Assembly (NCBI GenBank): GCA_028875875.1
Contig: JAGWUV010000001.1
Location: 124,001 to 188,000, forward strand
Direction of reading: 5' to 3'
Length of the DNA stretch: 64,000 nucleotides
Source of the DNA: Bacteroidota bacterium
Lineage (GTDB): Bacteria; Bacteroidota; Bacteroidia; Chitinophagales; Chitinophagaceae
Shown: in pieces, positions 45,634 through 55,124 of the stretch
How the letters are laid out: each line of letters begins with the position of its first letter
How positions within the stretch are numbered: the stretch's first letter is position 1
The notes under the pieces: generated by a model
What the model saw: only the letters and a program-made list of their open reading frames with translations
The model's database searches: none
Told to the model about the DNA's origin: nothing
Position numbers and translations under genes: made by a program

Positions 45634-45663
45634 AAGTAAAACAGCAGCCCTGTTGAGCTGCTG
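45634..45663 (-). terminator. Terminator after msrB
   Basis: Perfect 7-bp arms cagcagc and gctgctg around cctgttga. Read on the minus strand they are followed by a T-rich tail. Confidence 0.65.
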
Positions 45664-45686
45664 CCGGTAAATATGCTATTGATTTC

Positions 45687-46271
45687 TTAACCATTTTTCT
45701 TTTCCTCGTATTTTTTCTCTGCTTCTTTTGCTTTTTGAAAATCGAGTACTACACCATTGATACAATAACGCAGGCCCGTTGGTGGCGGCCCATCTTCAAA
45801 AACATGTCCCAAATGGGCTTTACATCTTCCGCACATTACTTCGGTCCTGTCCATTCCGTAAGAATGATCGGGAGCATAAATAATACTTCCTTTGCTGATG
45901 GGTTCATAAAAACTGGGCCAACCGCAACCGCTTTCAAATTTTGTATCACTTTTAAACAGGGGATTACCGCAGGCAGCACAGTAATACGTTCCCACTTCTT
46001 TAGAATTTTCAAATTTGCTGGTCCAGGGCCGCTCCGTTCCTTTCTCCCGGGCAATATAATATACTTCCGGGCTAAGTATTTTTTTCCATTCCTCTTCTTT
46101 CAACACCACTTTCGAGGTATCGGTGTTGGAATACACGGGGTTATCTTTTTTATCTGTATGCATAGTTTCTTTTTGTTGAACTGTAACAGTTAATGGGGAT
46201 GTTTGTTTCGGCTGGCTATAGCAACTCATCATAAATGTAGTGGCTATAGCTGTAATGCTGATCCATTTCAT
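45687..46271 (-). CDS. msrB: Peptide-methionine (R)-S-oxide reductase, lipoprotein form
   Basis: A 194-residue MsrB. The signal and lipobox MMSC (Cys17) place it in the envelope. The MsrB domain has the Zn cysteine pairs CAACG and CGRCK, CGWPSF, and the catalytic Cys in RYCINGV. It repairs oxidised Met in exported proteins. Confidence 0.94.
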   Translation of the reverse strand: MKWISITAIATTFMMSCYSQPKQTSPLTVTVQQKETMHTDKKDNPVYSNTDTSKVVLKEEEWKKILSPEVYYIAREKGTERPWTSKFENSKEVGTYYCAACGNPLFKSDTKFESGCGWPSFYEPISKGSIIYAPDHSYGMDRTEVMCGRCKAHLGHVFEDGPPPTGLRYCINGVVLDFQKAKEAEKKYEEKKNG

Positions 46272-46419
46272 GGAATTCGTTTTGTTTTATGAAATTACGT
46301 TTAAACAGGTGCTAAGGTTTGCAAACCACCTAAGTTTAAACGTTCTACACAATGCAACCTTACAATTGATTTATTTAGCAAGCAGGCTGTTTTAGTTAAA
46401 GATTTCTAAAAGCATACCT

Positions 46420-46427
46420 TATATTTG
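46420..46427 (+). promoter_or_regulatory. Candidate -7 box for adk
   Basis: TATATTTG matches TAnnTTTG, 25 bases before the adk ATG. The -33 region only has ttag, so support is partial. Confidence 0.4.
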
Positions 46428-46452
46428 TTCCTCATTCAAGGATATACAGTAC

Positions 46453-47031
46453 ATGTTCAACATTATTTTGTTCGGCCCCCCCGGAAGTGGAAAAGGAACT
46501 CAAAGTGAGAAACTGATCGCTAAGTACCAGTTGAAACACCTCAGCACCGGCGATATTTTGCGTAGTGAAATTGCCGCCAAAACACCTTTAGGACTGGAAG
46601 CAAAGTCTATTATGGATAAAGGGCAACTGGTGCCTGATGAAGTGGTGATCGGAATGATCAGCTCCGCATTGGATGCCAACCCGCAGGCAAAAGGATTCTT
46701 ATTCGATGGCTTTCCCCGAACTGAAGCACAAAGCGAGGCTTTGGATGCCTTGCTGAAACTGAAGCATAGCGCAATAAACGTAGTGCTGGCACTGGAAGTA
46801 ACAGAAGAAGAACTGGTAAAACGCTTATTGAACAGGGGGTTAACCAGTGGCCGCAGTGATGATACCAATGAAGATGTGATCCGTGCAAGAATTGCCGAAT
46901 ACAATAAAAAAACTACGGTTGTAGCTGATTATTACAAACGTTTTAATAAAGTGGTTTCCGTAAAAGGCATTGGCTCTGTAGATGAAATTTTCAATAGCCT
47001 TTGTAAGGAAATTGATAAAAGAATAGCTTAG
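46453..47031 (+). CDS. adk: Adenylate kinase
   Basis: A 192-residue short-form Adk: P-loop GPPGSGKGTQ at 7-16, FDGFPRT near 84, and a short LID region (RGLTSGRSDD). Converts ATP and AMP to two ADP. Confidence 0.96.
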   Translation: MFNIILFGPPGSGKGTQSEKLIAKYQLKHLSTGDILRSEIAAKTPLGLEAKSIMDKGQLVPDEVVIGMISSALDANPQAKGFLFDGFPRTEAQSEALDALLKLKHSAINVVLALEVTEEELVKRLLNRGLTSGRSDDTNEDVIRARIAEYNKKTTVVADYYKRFNKVVSVKGIGSVDEIFNSLCKEIDKRIA

Positions 47032-47060
47032 TTTTACCGGATACTACCATAACCAACTGC

Positions 47061-47099
47061 AATCCCGCCTGAGTATTTTCTTTTGGCGGGATTTTTTAT
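47061..47099 (+). terminator. Terminator after adk
   Basis: A 9-bp G+C-rich stem, aatcccgcc with ggcgggatt, followed by a T run. Confidence 0.85.
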
Positions 47100-47167
47100 T
47101 CCCGCTATTCTGTATTTTCATACTGCTAACAAACGTTAGCTTTTGAATGAACAGCTCAATCTTGTCT

Positions 47168-49216
47168 ATGCAAATTCTTGAAAATTATGTCCTCGGCAGT
47201 TGGGTGCCTGGTGAAGGAGAAGGACAGGTTTTATATAACGCCGTCACCAGCGAACCTGTTGCCAGCACTTCAACAAAAGGAATTGATTTTGCAGCCATGC
47301 TGCACTATGGAAGAAGCAAAGGTGGACCAGCCTTGCGGAAAATGACCTTTCATGAAAGAGGGCTGATGCTGAAAGCCCTGGCTTTGCATCTGCGGGAACA
47401 ACTGAAAAAATTTTACCGGATCAGTTATATGACAGGGGCCACGAAAGCCGATAGCTGGGTGGATATTGAAGGTGGCATTGGTAACCTTTTTTCCTATGCT
47501 TCTTTACGCCGTAAATTCCCCGATACACCCTTTTGCCTCGATGGCGAACAGCATATGCTGGGTAAACAAGGTACGTTTATGGGCCATCACCTGTTGGTTC
47601 CCAAAGAAGGTATAGCTATTCATATCAATGCTTTTAATTTCCCGGTATGGGGCATGCTGGAAAAAATTGCCGTGAACCTATTGGCAGGTGTACCTTGCAT
47701 CGTAAAACCGGCTACCGTTACTTCGTATCTTACCGAAGCGGTGGCAAGGGAAATCATTGCTTCAGGTATTCTGCCCGAAGGGGCATTCCAGCTTATCTGC
47801 GGCAGTGCAGGCAATTTGCTCGATCATGCTGCTTCGCAGGATGTGATCACTTTTACAGGCTCCGCTTCTACGGGCTTGCTATTGAAGAAAAATGAACACC
47901 TTTTAAGGGAAAATGTTCCTTTTACTATGGAAGCCGATTCGCTGAATTGTATCGTGCTGGCTGATGACATAGAACCTTCTATGCCCGAATGGGATATTTT
48001 TATCAAGGAAGTACGAAAAGAGATGACGCTGAAATGCGGGCAACGCTGTACAGGTGTACGAAGAATTTTTGTTCCTGCCGCGAAACTGGAAGCGGTTCGT
48101 ACCTCAATAAGCAAAGCGTTATCACAAACGGTGATTGGTGATCCATTGAATGAAAAAGTGAGAATGGGTTCACTGGCCGGGCAAACACAAAAACAGGAAG
48201 TAAAAGCACAGGTGCAAAAACTATTGGCTTCTTCCCAGGTTATCTATGGATCACTGGATAGCGTAGAGCTGGTAGGTGCCGATCCTCATAAAGGGGCCTT
48301 CATGAGCCCGCTTCTGTTATTGAATGAACATCCTTTTCATTCCCCCGAAGTGCATGAAGTGGAAGCCTTCGGACCGGTATCTACCTTAATGCCTTATAAT
48401 AGTTTTGAAGAAGCGATCGCTCTTGCTGCCATGGGTAAGGGCTCGCTGGTATCTACCATAGTAACCAATAATGCCCAAAGGGCACAACAATATGTACTGG
48501 GTGCAGGTGCATGGCATGGTCGTATCCTTATTTTGAATGAACAATGTGCCAAAGAAAATACGGGTCACGGTTCCCCGCTGCCACTACTGGTGCATGGCGG
48601 GCCAGGCCGTGCTGGTGGTGGCGAAGAAATGGGTGGTGTAAGAGGCGTACATCATTATATGCAGAGAGTGGCCTTGCAGGGCTCTCCTGATATGATCACT
48701 GCCGTGAGTAAAGTGTACCAGCAAGGGGCTCAAGGTATTGCTTCGGTTGTACATCCCTTCCGTAAATATTTTGAAGAATTACAAACAGGCGACCAGCTCA
48801 TCACGCCCAAAAAACTAATTACCGCAGAAGATATCAACTATTTTGCAGACCTGAGCGGGGATCATTTCTATGCTCACCTTGCGGCTACCGATTTTACGGG
48901 AACCATGTTTACACACCAGGTGGCACATGGTTACCTGATCATGAGTATTGCTGCCGGCTTATTTGTAGACAGCTATGAAAAAAATCCTGTACTGCTGAAT
49001 TATGGTATTGATGAACTGCGCTTCACCAAACCTGTTTACCCCGGTACGGAAGTGTATGTTCGGTTTACCTGTAAGGAAAAAATAAGGCAGGAAAAGAAAG
49101 AAGCAACAGATATACCCAGGGGTATTGTAAAATGGATGGTGGAGATATTGGATGATACAAATGAACTGGTGGGTATTGCTACTATCTTAACCATGGTGCA
49201 ACGTAAAGAAGCATAA
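47168..49216 (+). CDS. paaZ: Bifunctional oxepin-CoA hydrolase/aldehyde dehydrogenase PaaZ
   Basis: A 682-residue protein: N-terminal aldehyde dehydrogenase (about 1-520; catalytic Cys in KCGQRCTGV, Glu in TMEADSLN) and C-terminal MaoC-type hydratase (about 545-680; DLSGDHFYAH with the Asp/His pair). PaaZ opens the oxepin ring in aerobic phenylacetate breakdown. The start at 47168 gives a length almost equal to E. coli PaaZ; 47147 is an alternative. No other paa gene is adjacent. Confidence 0.92.
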   Translation: MQILENYVLGSWVPGEGEGQVLYNAVTSEPVASTSTKGIDFAAMLHYGRSKGGPALRKMTFHERGLMLKALALHLREQLKKFYRISYMTGATKADSWVDIEGGIGNLFSYASLRRKFPDTPFCLDGEQHMLGKQGTFMGHHLLVPKEGIAIHINAFNFPVWGMLEKIAVNLLAGVPCIVKPATVTSYLTEAVAREIIASGILPEGAFQLICGSAGNLLDHAASQDVITFTGSASTGLLLKKNEHLLRENVPFTMEADSLNCIVLADDIEPSMPEWDIFIKEVRKEMTLKCGQRCTGVRRIFVPAAKLEAVRTSISKALSQTVIGDPLNEKVRMGSLAGQTQKQEVKAQVQKLLASSQVIYGSLDSVELVGADPHKGAFMSPLLLLNEHPFHSPEVHEVEAFGPVSTLMPYNSFEEAIALAAMGKGSLVSTIVTNNAQRAQQYVLGAGAWHGRILILNEQCAKENTGHGSPLPLLVHGGPGRAGGGEEMGGVRGVHHYMQRVALQGSPDMITAVSKVYQQGAQGIASVVHPFRKYFEELQTGDQLITPKKLITAEDINYFADLSGDHFYAHLAATDFTGTMFTHQVAHGYLIMSIAAGLFVDSYEKNPVLLNYGIDELRFTKPVYPGTEVYVRFTCKEKIRQEKKEATDIPRGIVKWMVEILDDTNELVGIATILTMVQRKEA

Positions 49217-49251
49217 CATAGAACTAATTATATAAAAGGATGCAATACACA

Positions 49252-49284
49252 AAAAATATCCCGGAAAAGTTCCGGGATATTTTT
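49252..49284. terminator. Bidirectional terminator
   Basis: A 15-bp perfect stem (49252-49266 with 49270-49284) with loop aag and A/T flanks on both sides, between paaZ and the convergent SDR gene. Confidence 0.9.
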
Positions 49285-49308
49285 ATTACTACATTTTATT
49301 GGCTGGAA

Positions 49309-50070
49309 TTAAACATTCAAACCGCCGCTCACTTCAATTCTTTGCCCATTGATCCATTTGGCTTCTTCTGTGCAAAGGAAAGCTACCACACCACCGATAT
49401 CATCCGCATTGCCTACACGGTTAAAGGGCGACATGGCCGCCAATCGTTCTTTAAATTGAGGGTTATTACGAATTGCTGCATTATTAAAATCTGTTTCTAC
49501 CGGGCCGGGAGCAACTACATTGGCACCAATACCTTTATGCCCTAATTCTTTAGCAAGGTATTTAGTGAAGGTTTCCACTGCTCCTTTCATGGAAGCGTAC
49601 ACGGAATAACCGGGATTGCAATAACGTGTGGTACCGGAAGAAATATTAATAATACGGCCACCACTGTTCAATAAGGGAACACAGTATTGTGTAAGGAAGT
49701 ACACCGACTTGAAATGAACATCTAAAAACTCATCGAACAAAGCTTCGGTTACTTGTTCAAAAGGAACAGTAGCACCCATACCGGCATTGTTCACCAGGAA
49801 ATCAAAATGATCCGTTTGCCAGTTATTGGCCAGCGTGGCTTTCAGATGCTGCACAAAAGAGGGCAGGGTAGAAAAGGTGGCCATATCCAAATGTATGGCA
49901 GCCGCTTTCCTTCCTGTTTGTTCTATCTCCTGAACTACTTCTTTGGCCATTTCTGCATTGCTTTTGTAGGTGATGATCACATCTATGCCTTTACGGGCAA
50001 TGCTCAGTGCCATATCTTTTCCTAATCCACGGCTGCCGCCGGTTACCAGTGCAATTTTTGATACGCTCAT
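49309..50070 (-). CDS. SDR family oxidoreductase
   Basis: A 253-residue short-chain dehydrogenase: TGGSRGLG nucleotide loop, NNAGMGA, and catalytic YASMK with upstream Ser. The start at 50070 (MSVSKIALVTGG) fits the fold; a longer frame to 50148 adds nothing conserved. The substrate is unknown. Confidence 0.93.
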   Translation of the reverse strand: MSVSKIALVTGGSRGLGKDMALSIARKGIDVIITYKSNAEMAKEVVQEIEQTGRKAAAIHLDMATFSTLPSFVQHLKATLANNWQTDHFDFLVNNAGMGATVPFEQVTEALFDEFLDVHFKSVYFLTQYCVPLLNSGGRIINISSGTTRYCNPGYSVYASMKGAVETFTKYLAKELGHKGIGANVVAPGPVETDFNNAAIRNNPQFKERLAAMSPFNRVGNADDIGGVVAFLCTEEAKWINGQRIEVSGGLNV

Positions 50071-50180
50071 ATCTAATCGTTTTTGTGTAATGAATACTAA
50101 CAACAAAGCTACTGTGCTGTTCGGTTGCTGTATTGTTTTTGGGCACATTATCTTTTACTAACCAAAAGCAAACATGAACA

Positions 50181-50636
50181 TCAACCACAATTCAATTTCT
50201 TTTCAAAGCAAACACTGTTTGCTACGCCTTTATATTGCCCGTAATTCTCAATAATGGAATATCCATTTTTTTGATAAAGGCGGATAGCTTCGGGCTGCCG
50301 TTTCCCTGTTTCCAGTACACATCGGGTATAGTGTAATTCTTCAGCCCATTTTTCCAGCTCCTGTAAAATAATGGAGGCTAGGCCTTTGCCCCTGTATTCT
50401 GGTAATGTGAACATGCGTTTTACTTCCATGGTATTCTCCGCAAACGCTTTAATCGCTCCACAGGCAATGGGTAGCCCGTTTTCATACGCTACAATGGCCT
50501 GTTTAATAGTGTCAATTTTATTAAACTGTGCGTAAAAGGAATGCTCGCTGCCATCACGCCTGGCTAGCTCTGCATCTAATAGCCGCACCAACTGCAAAAA
50601 ATCTGTATTGCTGGAATCAGTTCTTACAATTTGCAT
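50181..50636 (-). CDS. GNAT family N-acetyltransferase
   Basis: A 151-residue GNAT protein with the acetyl-CoA loop EYRGKGLAS near 80 and the C-terminal NGYSIIENYG strand. The acceptor is unknown. Confidence 0.9.
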   Translation of the reverse strand: MQIVRTDSSNTDFLQLVRLLDAELARRDGSEHSFYAQFNKIDTIKQAIVAYENGLPIACGAIKAFAENTMEVKRMFTLPEYRGKGLASIILQELEKWAEELHYTRCVLETGKRQPEAIRLYQKNGYSIIENYGQYKGVANSVCFEKKLNCG

Positions 50637-50674
50637 GGATAATCATTTTATCAAAAAAATCTCTACATCAACTT

Positions 50675-51250
50675 TTATTTTTTCAGTAGCGCAGCTACTT
50701 GTTGTTTTAATACGGGAAGTACTTCTGTTTCAAACCAGGGATTTTTCTTTATCCATATTTTATTTCTCGGTGAGGGGTGCACCAGCGGCAGAAACTTGGG
50801 TAAGAAATCAGTATAGTTTTTTACGTTCTCTGTAACCGAGGCATAGCTTCTGTCTTGTAAATAATACAGTTGTGCATACTGGCCAATCAGGATAGTCAGT
50901 TGTGCTTGCTTCATGAAGTGTAGCAGTGGTGCATGCCAAGCAGGTGCACATTCGGGCCTTGGCGGAAGATCTCCTGATTTCCCTTTACCTGGATAGCAAA
51001 AACCCATCGGCATAATACCGAATAAAGAAGTATTATAAAACTGTTCCCTGCTAACGCCCATCCATGTACGCAGATTGTCGCCACTCTGGTCATTCCAAGG
51101 GATGCCGCTATCGTGTGCTTTTTGACCGGGAGCCTGGCCAATAATGATGATCTTTGAATGATTACGCACCGACAATATAGGCTTGGGCTGGTAAGGCAAA
51201 AAGGCTTCGCAGATGCGGCATGCTTTTATTTCGGTGAGTAATTTTTTCAT
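50675..51250 (-). CDS. Uracil-DNA glycosylase family protein
   Basis: A 191-residue UDG-fold protein with GQAPGQKAHDSGIPW (water-activating loop) near 38 and HPSPRN near 158. The family hydrolyses deaminated bases in DNA. Only one CxxC pair (CRIC) near the N-terminus is seen, so a 4Fe-4S cluster of the family 4 type is not supported. Confidence 0.85.
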   Translation of the reverse strand: MKKLLTEIKACRICEAFLPYQPKPILSVRNHSKIIIIGQAPGQKAHDSGIPWNDQSGDNLRTWMGVSREQFYNTSLFGIMPMGFCYPGKGKSGDLPPRPECAPAWHAPLLHFMKQAQLTILIGQYAQLYYLQDRSYASVTENVKNYTDFLPKFLPLVHPSPRNKIWIKKNPWFETEVLPVLKQQVAALLKK

Positions 51251-51334
51251 GCTAATAATTTGTAACTGCTTTCAACAGTTACCTATCAAAAAGTAGTTGA
51301 TTGGTTGCTGTTCATCTGATTTTAAAGCGGCCTG

Positions 51335-53695
51335 TTATTTTCCAATCCAGGTATCAAATAGTTTTAAGATGCGTTTGTACTCATCGGTCCAGCTGCTGGG
51401 TTCTACAAATCCATGATCTTCCATCGGGTAGATAGCTATATCCCAGTTATCTTTTCCCAGTTCAATGAGCCTTTGTGTAAGTCGCACATCATCCTGGAAA
51501 TGTACATTCACATCTATCATACCATGGCAGATCAATAAATGGTTTTTCAATCCATTGGCAAAATTAATGGGAGAGGAACGGGCATAAGCAATGCTGTCTG
51601 TAAAAGGTTCGTTTAAAATGTTGGATGTATAACCATGATTGTAATGTGCCCAATCTGTTACAGGGCGTAGAGCTGCTCCTGCTTTGAAAACATCCGGCTG
51701 CGTGAACAGCGCCATCAAGGTCATAAAGCCGCCATAGCTACCACCATACATGCCGATGCGGCTACTATCTATACCCAATTCTTTTACCAGGTAATGAGCA
51801 GCATCCACTTCATCATCCAAATCTTTGCCACCCATATAACGGTAGATGCCTGTACGCCAGTTACGGCCATACCCTGCACTACCCCTGTAATCAATGTCCA
51901 GCACCGTGTATCCTTTATCCGCTAATAAGTTATTAAACATATATTCCCGTGGATAGTAGTTACTCCACCAGTAATGCACATTTTGTAAATACCCTGCACC
52001 ATGTACAAAAATGACAGCTGCATTGTTTTTTGTTCCTGCTTTCGGCTCATACAACCTGGCATAGATGGGCTGCCCGTCTCTCGCAGTAATGGTGAATATT
52101 TTTGTTACTCTCCAGGGGTAAGCCGCAAAATCCTCACTCATGCCTTTATGTGTAACCTGTACAGGTTTTTTATTAGGTGCATTTTCCTGTATATACAATT
52201 CCCATGGTTTATTGATATAGGAGTAACGATAGGCAATATATTTTTCATCCGGTGATAAGCTGATCTCATAGCCGCCGATGAAACCGGTGATCTTCTCTTT
52301 ACTGCTGCCGTCTGTTTTGATGCGGTACCAATTTTGCTGCCCGGGATGGGCCTCATTGGTGAGCAGGTAAAAATACTGTTTCGACTTGCCCAACACTACA
52401 TCCTGTACTTCATAATTCCCTTTTGTGAGTGCGATGGTTTTTTGTGTAAGGGTGTTATAAGTGTACAGGTGTGAATAGCCCGTTACTTCACTTTGAAAGT
52501 AAAAGGTTTGGTTATCGATCCATCCTGCATTGGCCTCATACTTACCGATGCCCGGCCCGCCGATCCATGCTTCATCACGCTGACGGTTAACAGGAGAAAG
52601 TTTCCCATCATCAGTATTCACCAATAATAGCCACCTGTCTTTATTGTCTTGTGAATATACATCAGCAATGAGGGCACTGCTTTCTTCATTCCAGTAGGTA
52701 TGGGTTACTACAACAGCTCTTGCAGCAGGTTTCTTTGTAGCAGCTGCGGGATACTCTTTTACATAATCAGGGAGATCGGTACTGCCGGGAATAGAATCGA
52801 AACTGATCTTCATTACTGTATCTTTCTTCCTGTTGTAAACATACCATTCATATTTACCCTGCGGGCTTCCTACTTTGGTACGGCCGGCTATTTCTTTCGT
52901 AAAACCGCTCTCCGTTATGTATTCAGGTACTATTGTGTTTTTTGCATTCACCGGCGCTGTGTACAGACGGTAGGTGATTACCTGCCCGTCGGGACTCACC
53001 TGCAACAGTTGTACCTGTTTATCGCCAACGGGTATAGTGCGGAGGGTATCTTTATCTTTTAATGATTGCAGGAAGGCTTCAACCATCTCTTTCTTTTGCT
53101 TGCGCTGGCGAAGAATAGCAGATGTAGCGAGTTGTTGTTTTTGCAGGAACTGTTCCTGCCGGTTTATTTGGCTTGTGGCTTTACTTGTGATCTCAGGTGA
53201 TTTGCTAAAATTGGTGAGTTGTTGCGTGAGCCCCGTTGCAATTTGCCATGCATAGAGGTTCTGGTTCTTGTTATAAACGATCCATTCATCATTCACAATG
53301 AATTTAGGATTGCTTTCGTTTTCTTCTGTTTGCGTAATGCGAATAGTTCGGTTGTTCAGTGTGTTTAGCAGGTAAAGATCTCCTTTGTAGCTATAGGTGA
53401 TCTGTGTATGTTGTGTATTGTAAGCACCATTCTTAATCGCCGTAAGCAGTTGTGCCTCATTGTAAGCCATGGCTACGGGCACTTTGCTGTTAAGAGTATA
53501 TACATAAAATGAATCGGCTACTTTCTTATCGGGGTTCCATTGAAAGAAAACCGATTTACTGTCCCAGCTCCAATTAATGTTATTGGGTGAACTTCCTATC
53601 CATTTCTGGTCGCTCATGATCTTTTCTACTGTTAAGGTTTGTGCATGTACAACAACTTGTGAAATGCATAGGAGTAGCATTGCGATTTTTCTCAT
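51335..53695 (-). CDS. S9 family prolyl oligopeptidase-type peptidase
   Basis: A 786-residue DPP IV-like serine peptidase. The signal peptide ends near VVHAQ; an eight-bladed beta-propeller region is followed by the alpha/beta hydrolase domain with Ser in GGSYGGFM (near 650), Asp in DVNVHFQDD and His in EDHGF. It would cut dipeptides after Pro or Ala in the periplasm. Confidence 0.93.
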   Translation of the reverse strand: MRKIAMLLLCISQVVVHAQTLTVEKIMSDQKWIGSSPNNINWSWDSKSVFFQWNPDKKVADSFYVYTLNSKVPVAMAYNEAQLLTAIKNGAYNTQHTQITYSYKGDLYLLNTLNNRTIRITQTEENESNPKFIVNDEWIVYNKNQNLYAWQIATGLTQQLTNFSKSPEITSKATSQINRQEQFLQKQQLATSAILRQRKQKKEMVEAFLQSLKDKDTLRTIPVGDKQVQLLQVSPDGQVITYRLYTAPVNAKNTIVPEYITESGFTKEIAGRTKVGSPQGKYEWYVYNRKKDTVMKISFDSIPGSTDLPDYVKEYPAAATKKPAARAVVVTHTYWNEESSALIADVYSQDNKDRWLLLVNTDDGKLSPVNRQRDEAWIGGPGIGKYEANAGWIDNQTFYFQSEVTGYSHLYTYNTLTQKTIALTKGNYEVQDVVLGKSKQYFYLLTNEAHPGQQNWYRIKTDGSSKEKITGFIGGYEISLSPDEKYIAYRYSYINKPWELYIQENAPNKKPVQVTHKGMSEDFAAYPWRVTKIFTITARDGQPIYARLYEPKAGTKNNAAVIFVHGAGYLQNVHYWWSNYYPREYMFNNLLADKGYTVLDIDYRGSAGYGRNWRTGIYRYMGGKDLDDEVDAAHYLVKELGIDSSRIGMYGGSYGGFMTLMALFTQPDVFKAGAALRPVTDWAHYNHGYTSNILNEPFTDSIAYARSSPINFANGLKNHLLICHGMIDVNVHFQDDVRLTQRLIELGKDNWDIAIYPMEDHGFVEPSSWTDEYKRILKLFDTWIGK

Positions 53696-53793
53696 AATAG
53701 GTAATAGTTTAGAAAGTATAAATCTAAATCAGTTCATGGAAGGTTTATAAATATTTTAGATAACCGGGTCAACGGCTACATGTTATACAGGCA

Positions 53794-53823
53794 TTTGCTT
53801 CATGCATTAAACACTTACATTTG
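53794..53823 (+). promoter_or_regulatory. Promoter of mnmH
   Basis: TTTG at 53794-53797 and TACATTTG at 53816-53823 with 18 bases between. Initiation would fall at or next to the ATG at 53830, suggesting a leaderless or nearly leaderless mRNA. Confidence 0.55.
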
Positions 53824-53829
53824 TTCATT

Positions 53830-54894
53830 ATGGCTGCAACGAGACTTTTCGTAGAAGAATTTTTACAATTAGCAATACAATACCCTGTACTGGATGTACG
53901 AAGCCCGGGAGAATACAGCCATGCTCATATACCCGGTGCTCACACATTTCCTTTGTTTACGGATGAGGAGAGAAAAGTGGTGGGTACTGCCTATAAACAG
54001 GAGAGCAGGCAAAAGGCCATTAAGATCGGGTTGAACTATTTCGGGCCGAAGATGGTAAGGATGACGGAGGAAGCAGAACGTATTGCAAAAGCCTATCAAA
54101 AGAATACTGCAGATGGAAAGCCTGTTGTACTGGTACATTGCTGGCGGGGGGGTATGAGAAGTGCAGGCGTGGCCTGGCTCCTGGATCTCTATGGTTTTAA
54201 AGTGTATACACTGGCAGGCGGTTATAAGATGTACCGTAACTGGGTGTTACAACAGTTTGAAAAAAAATACCCGATCCACATTTTAGGTGGTTATACAGGA
54301 AGTGGTAAAACCTATGTGCTGGATGCATTGCGGCAGCATAAAACAAAAGTGATCGACCTGGAAGAACTGGCTTCACACAAAGGATCGGCTTTTGGAAACA
54401 TTGGTATGCCTGCACAACCTTCGCAGGAAATGTTTGAAAATAAACTGGCCGGCCAGTTATGGCAGCTCAGTAAAGCCAAGGCTAATGATACGATATGGAT
54501 GGAGGATGAAAGCCAGCGGATTGGAGATGTAAATATCCCTGCTGTTTTATTTAAACAGATGAGAACAAAACCTGTTTTCTTTTTAGATATACCTTTTGAA
54601 GAAAGGCTGAAGCATATTGTGGCGGAATATGGCCCATTGCCTAAAGAAAAACTGGTGAATGCCATTATCCGTATCAAGAAAAGACTGGGCGGACTGGATA
54701 CAAAGAATGCCGTTAATTTTCTTATTGAAGAAGATATTGAAGCCTGCTTTTCTATTCTTCTGAAATATTACGACAAACAATACCTGAAAGGTTTGCACAA
54801 CAGGGAGGATTATGAAAACATTGTGCATACAATTGCCTGTCCATTGGTAGCTGCCGCACAAAATGCAGCGGCCGTACTGAAAAATAAAAGATGA
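53830..54894 (+). CDS. mnmH: tRNA 2-selenouridine synthase
   Basis: A 354-residue enzyme (SelU/YbbB). The rhodanese domain holds catalytic Cys104 in VHCWRGGMRS, and a P-loop domain begins GGYTGSGKTYV near 155. It converts 2-thiouridine at the wobble base of tRNAs for Lys, Glu and Gln to 2-selenouridine through a geranylated intermediate. selD is not in the window. Confidence 0.92.
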   Translation: MAATRLFVEEFLQLAIQYPVLDVRSPGEYSHAHIPGAHTFPLFTDEERKVVGTAYKQESRQKAIKIGLNYFGPKMVRMTEEAERIAKAYQKNTADGKPVVLVHCWRGGMRSAGVAWLLDLYGFKVYTLAGGYKMYRNWVLQQFEKKYPIHILGGYTGSGKTYVLDALRQHKTKVIDLEELASHKGSAFGNIGMPAQPSQEMFENKLAGQLWQLSKAKANDTIWMEDESQRIGDVNIPAVLFKQMRTKPVFFLDIPFEERLKHIVAEYGPLPKEKLVNAIIRIKKRLGGLDTKNAVNFLIEEDIEACFSILLKYYDKQYLKGLHNREDYENIVHTIACPLVAAAQNAAAVLKNKR

Positions 54895-55124
54895 TCCTGA
54901 CGATGTTTTATACAATCGTATCCATTCAGCGAGTACAGGGTTCCTATGTAGATTCAAAAATTTTATTATACCAATAATTCTCTCAGGCCGGAAGGCCGTC
55001 ACATTGAAAATGCGGTCTGCACCGAATCCGCTGATGCCTGTTTTTCAATATGGTTATCAGCTTAATCAATAACAAATAGTTATTTATTGATGTTATATTG
55101 ATCAAAGGTATCTATGATAACTTT

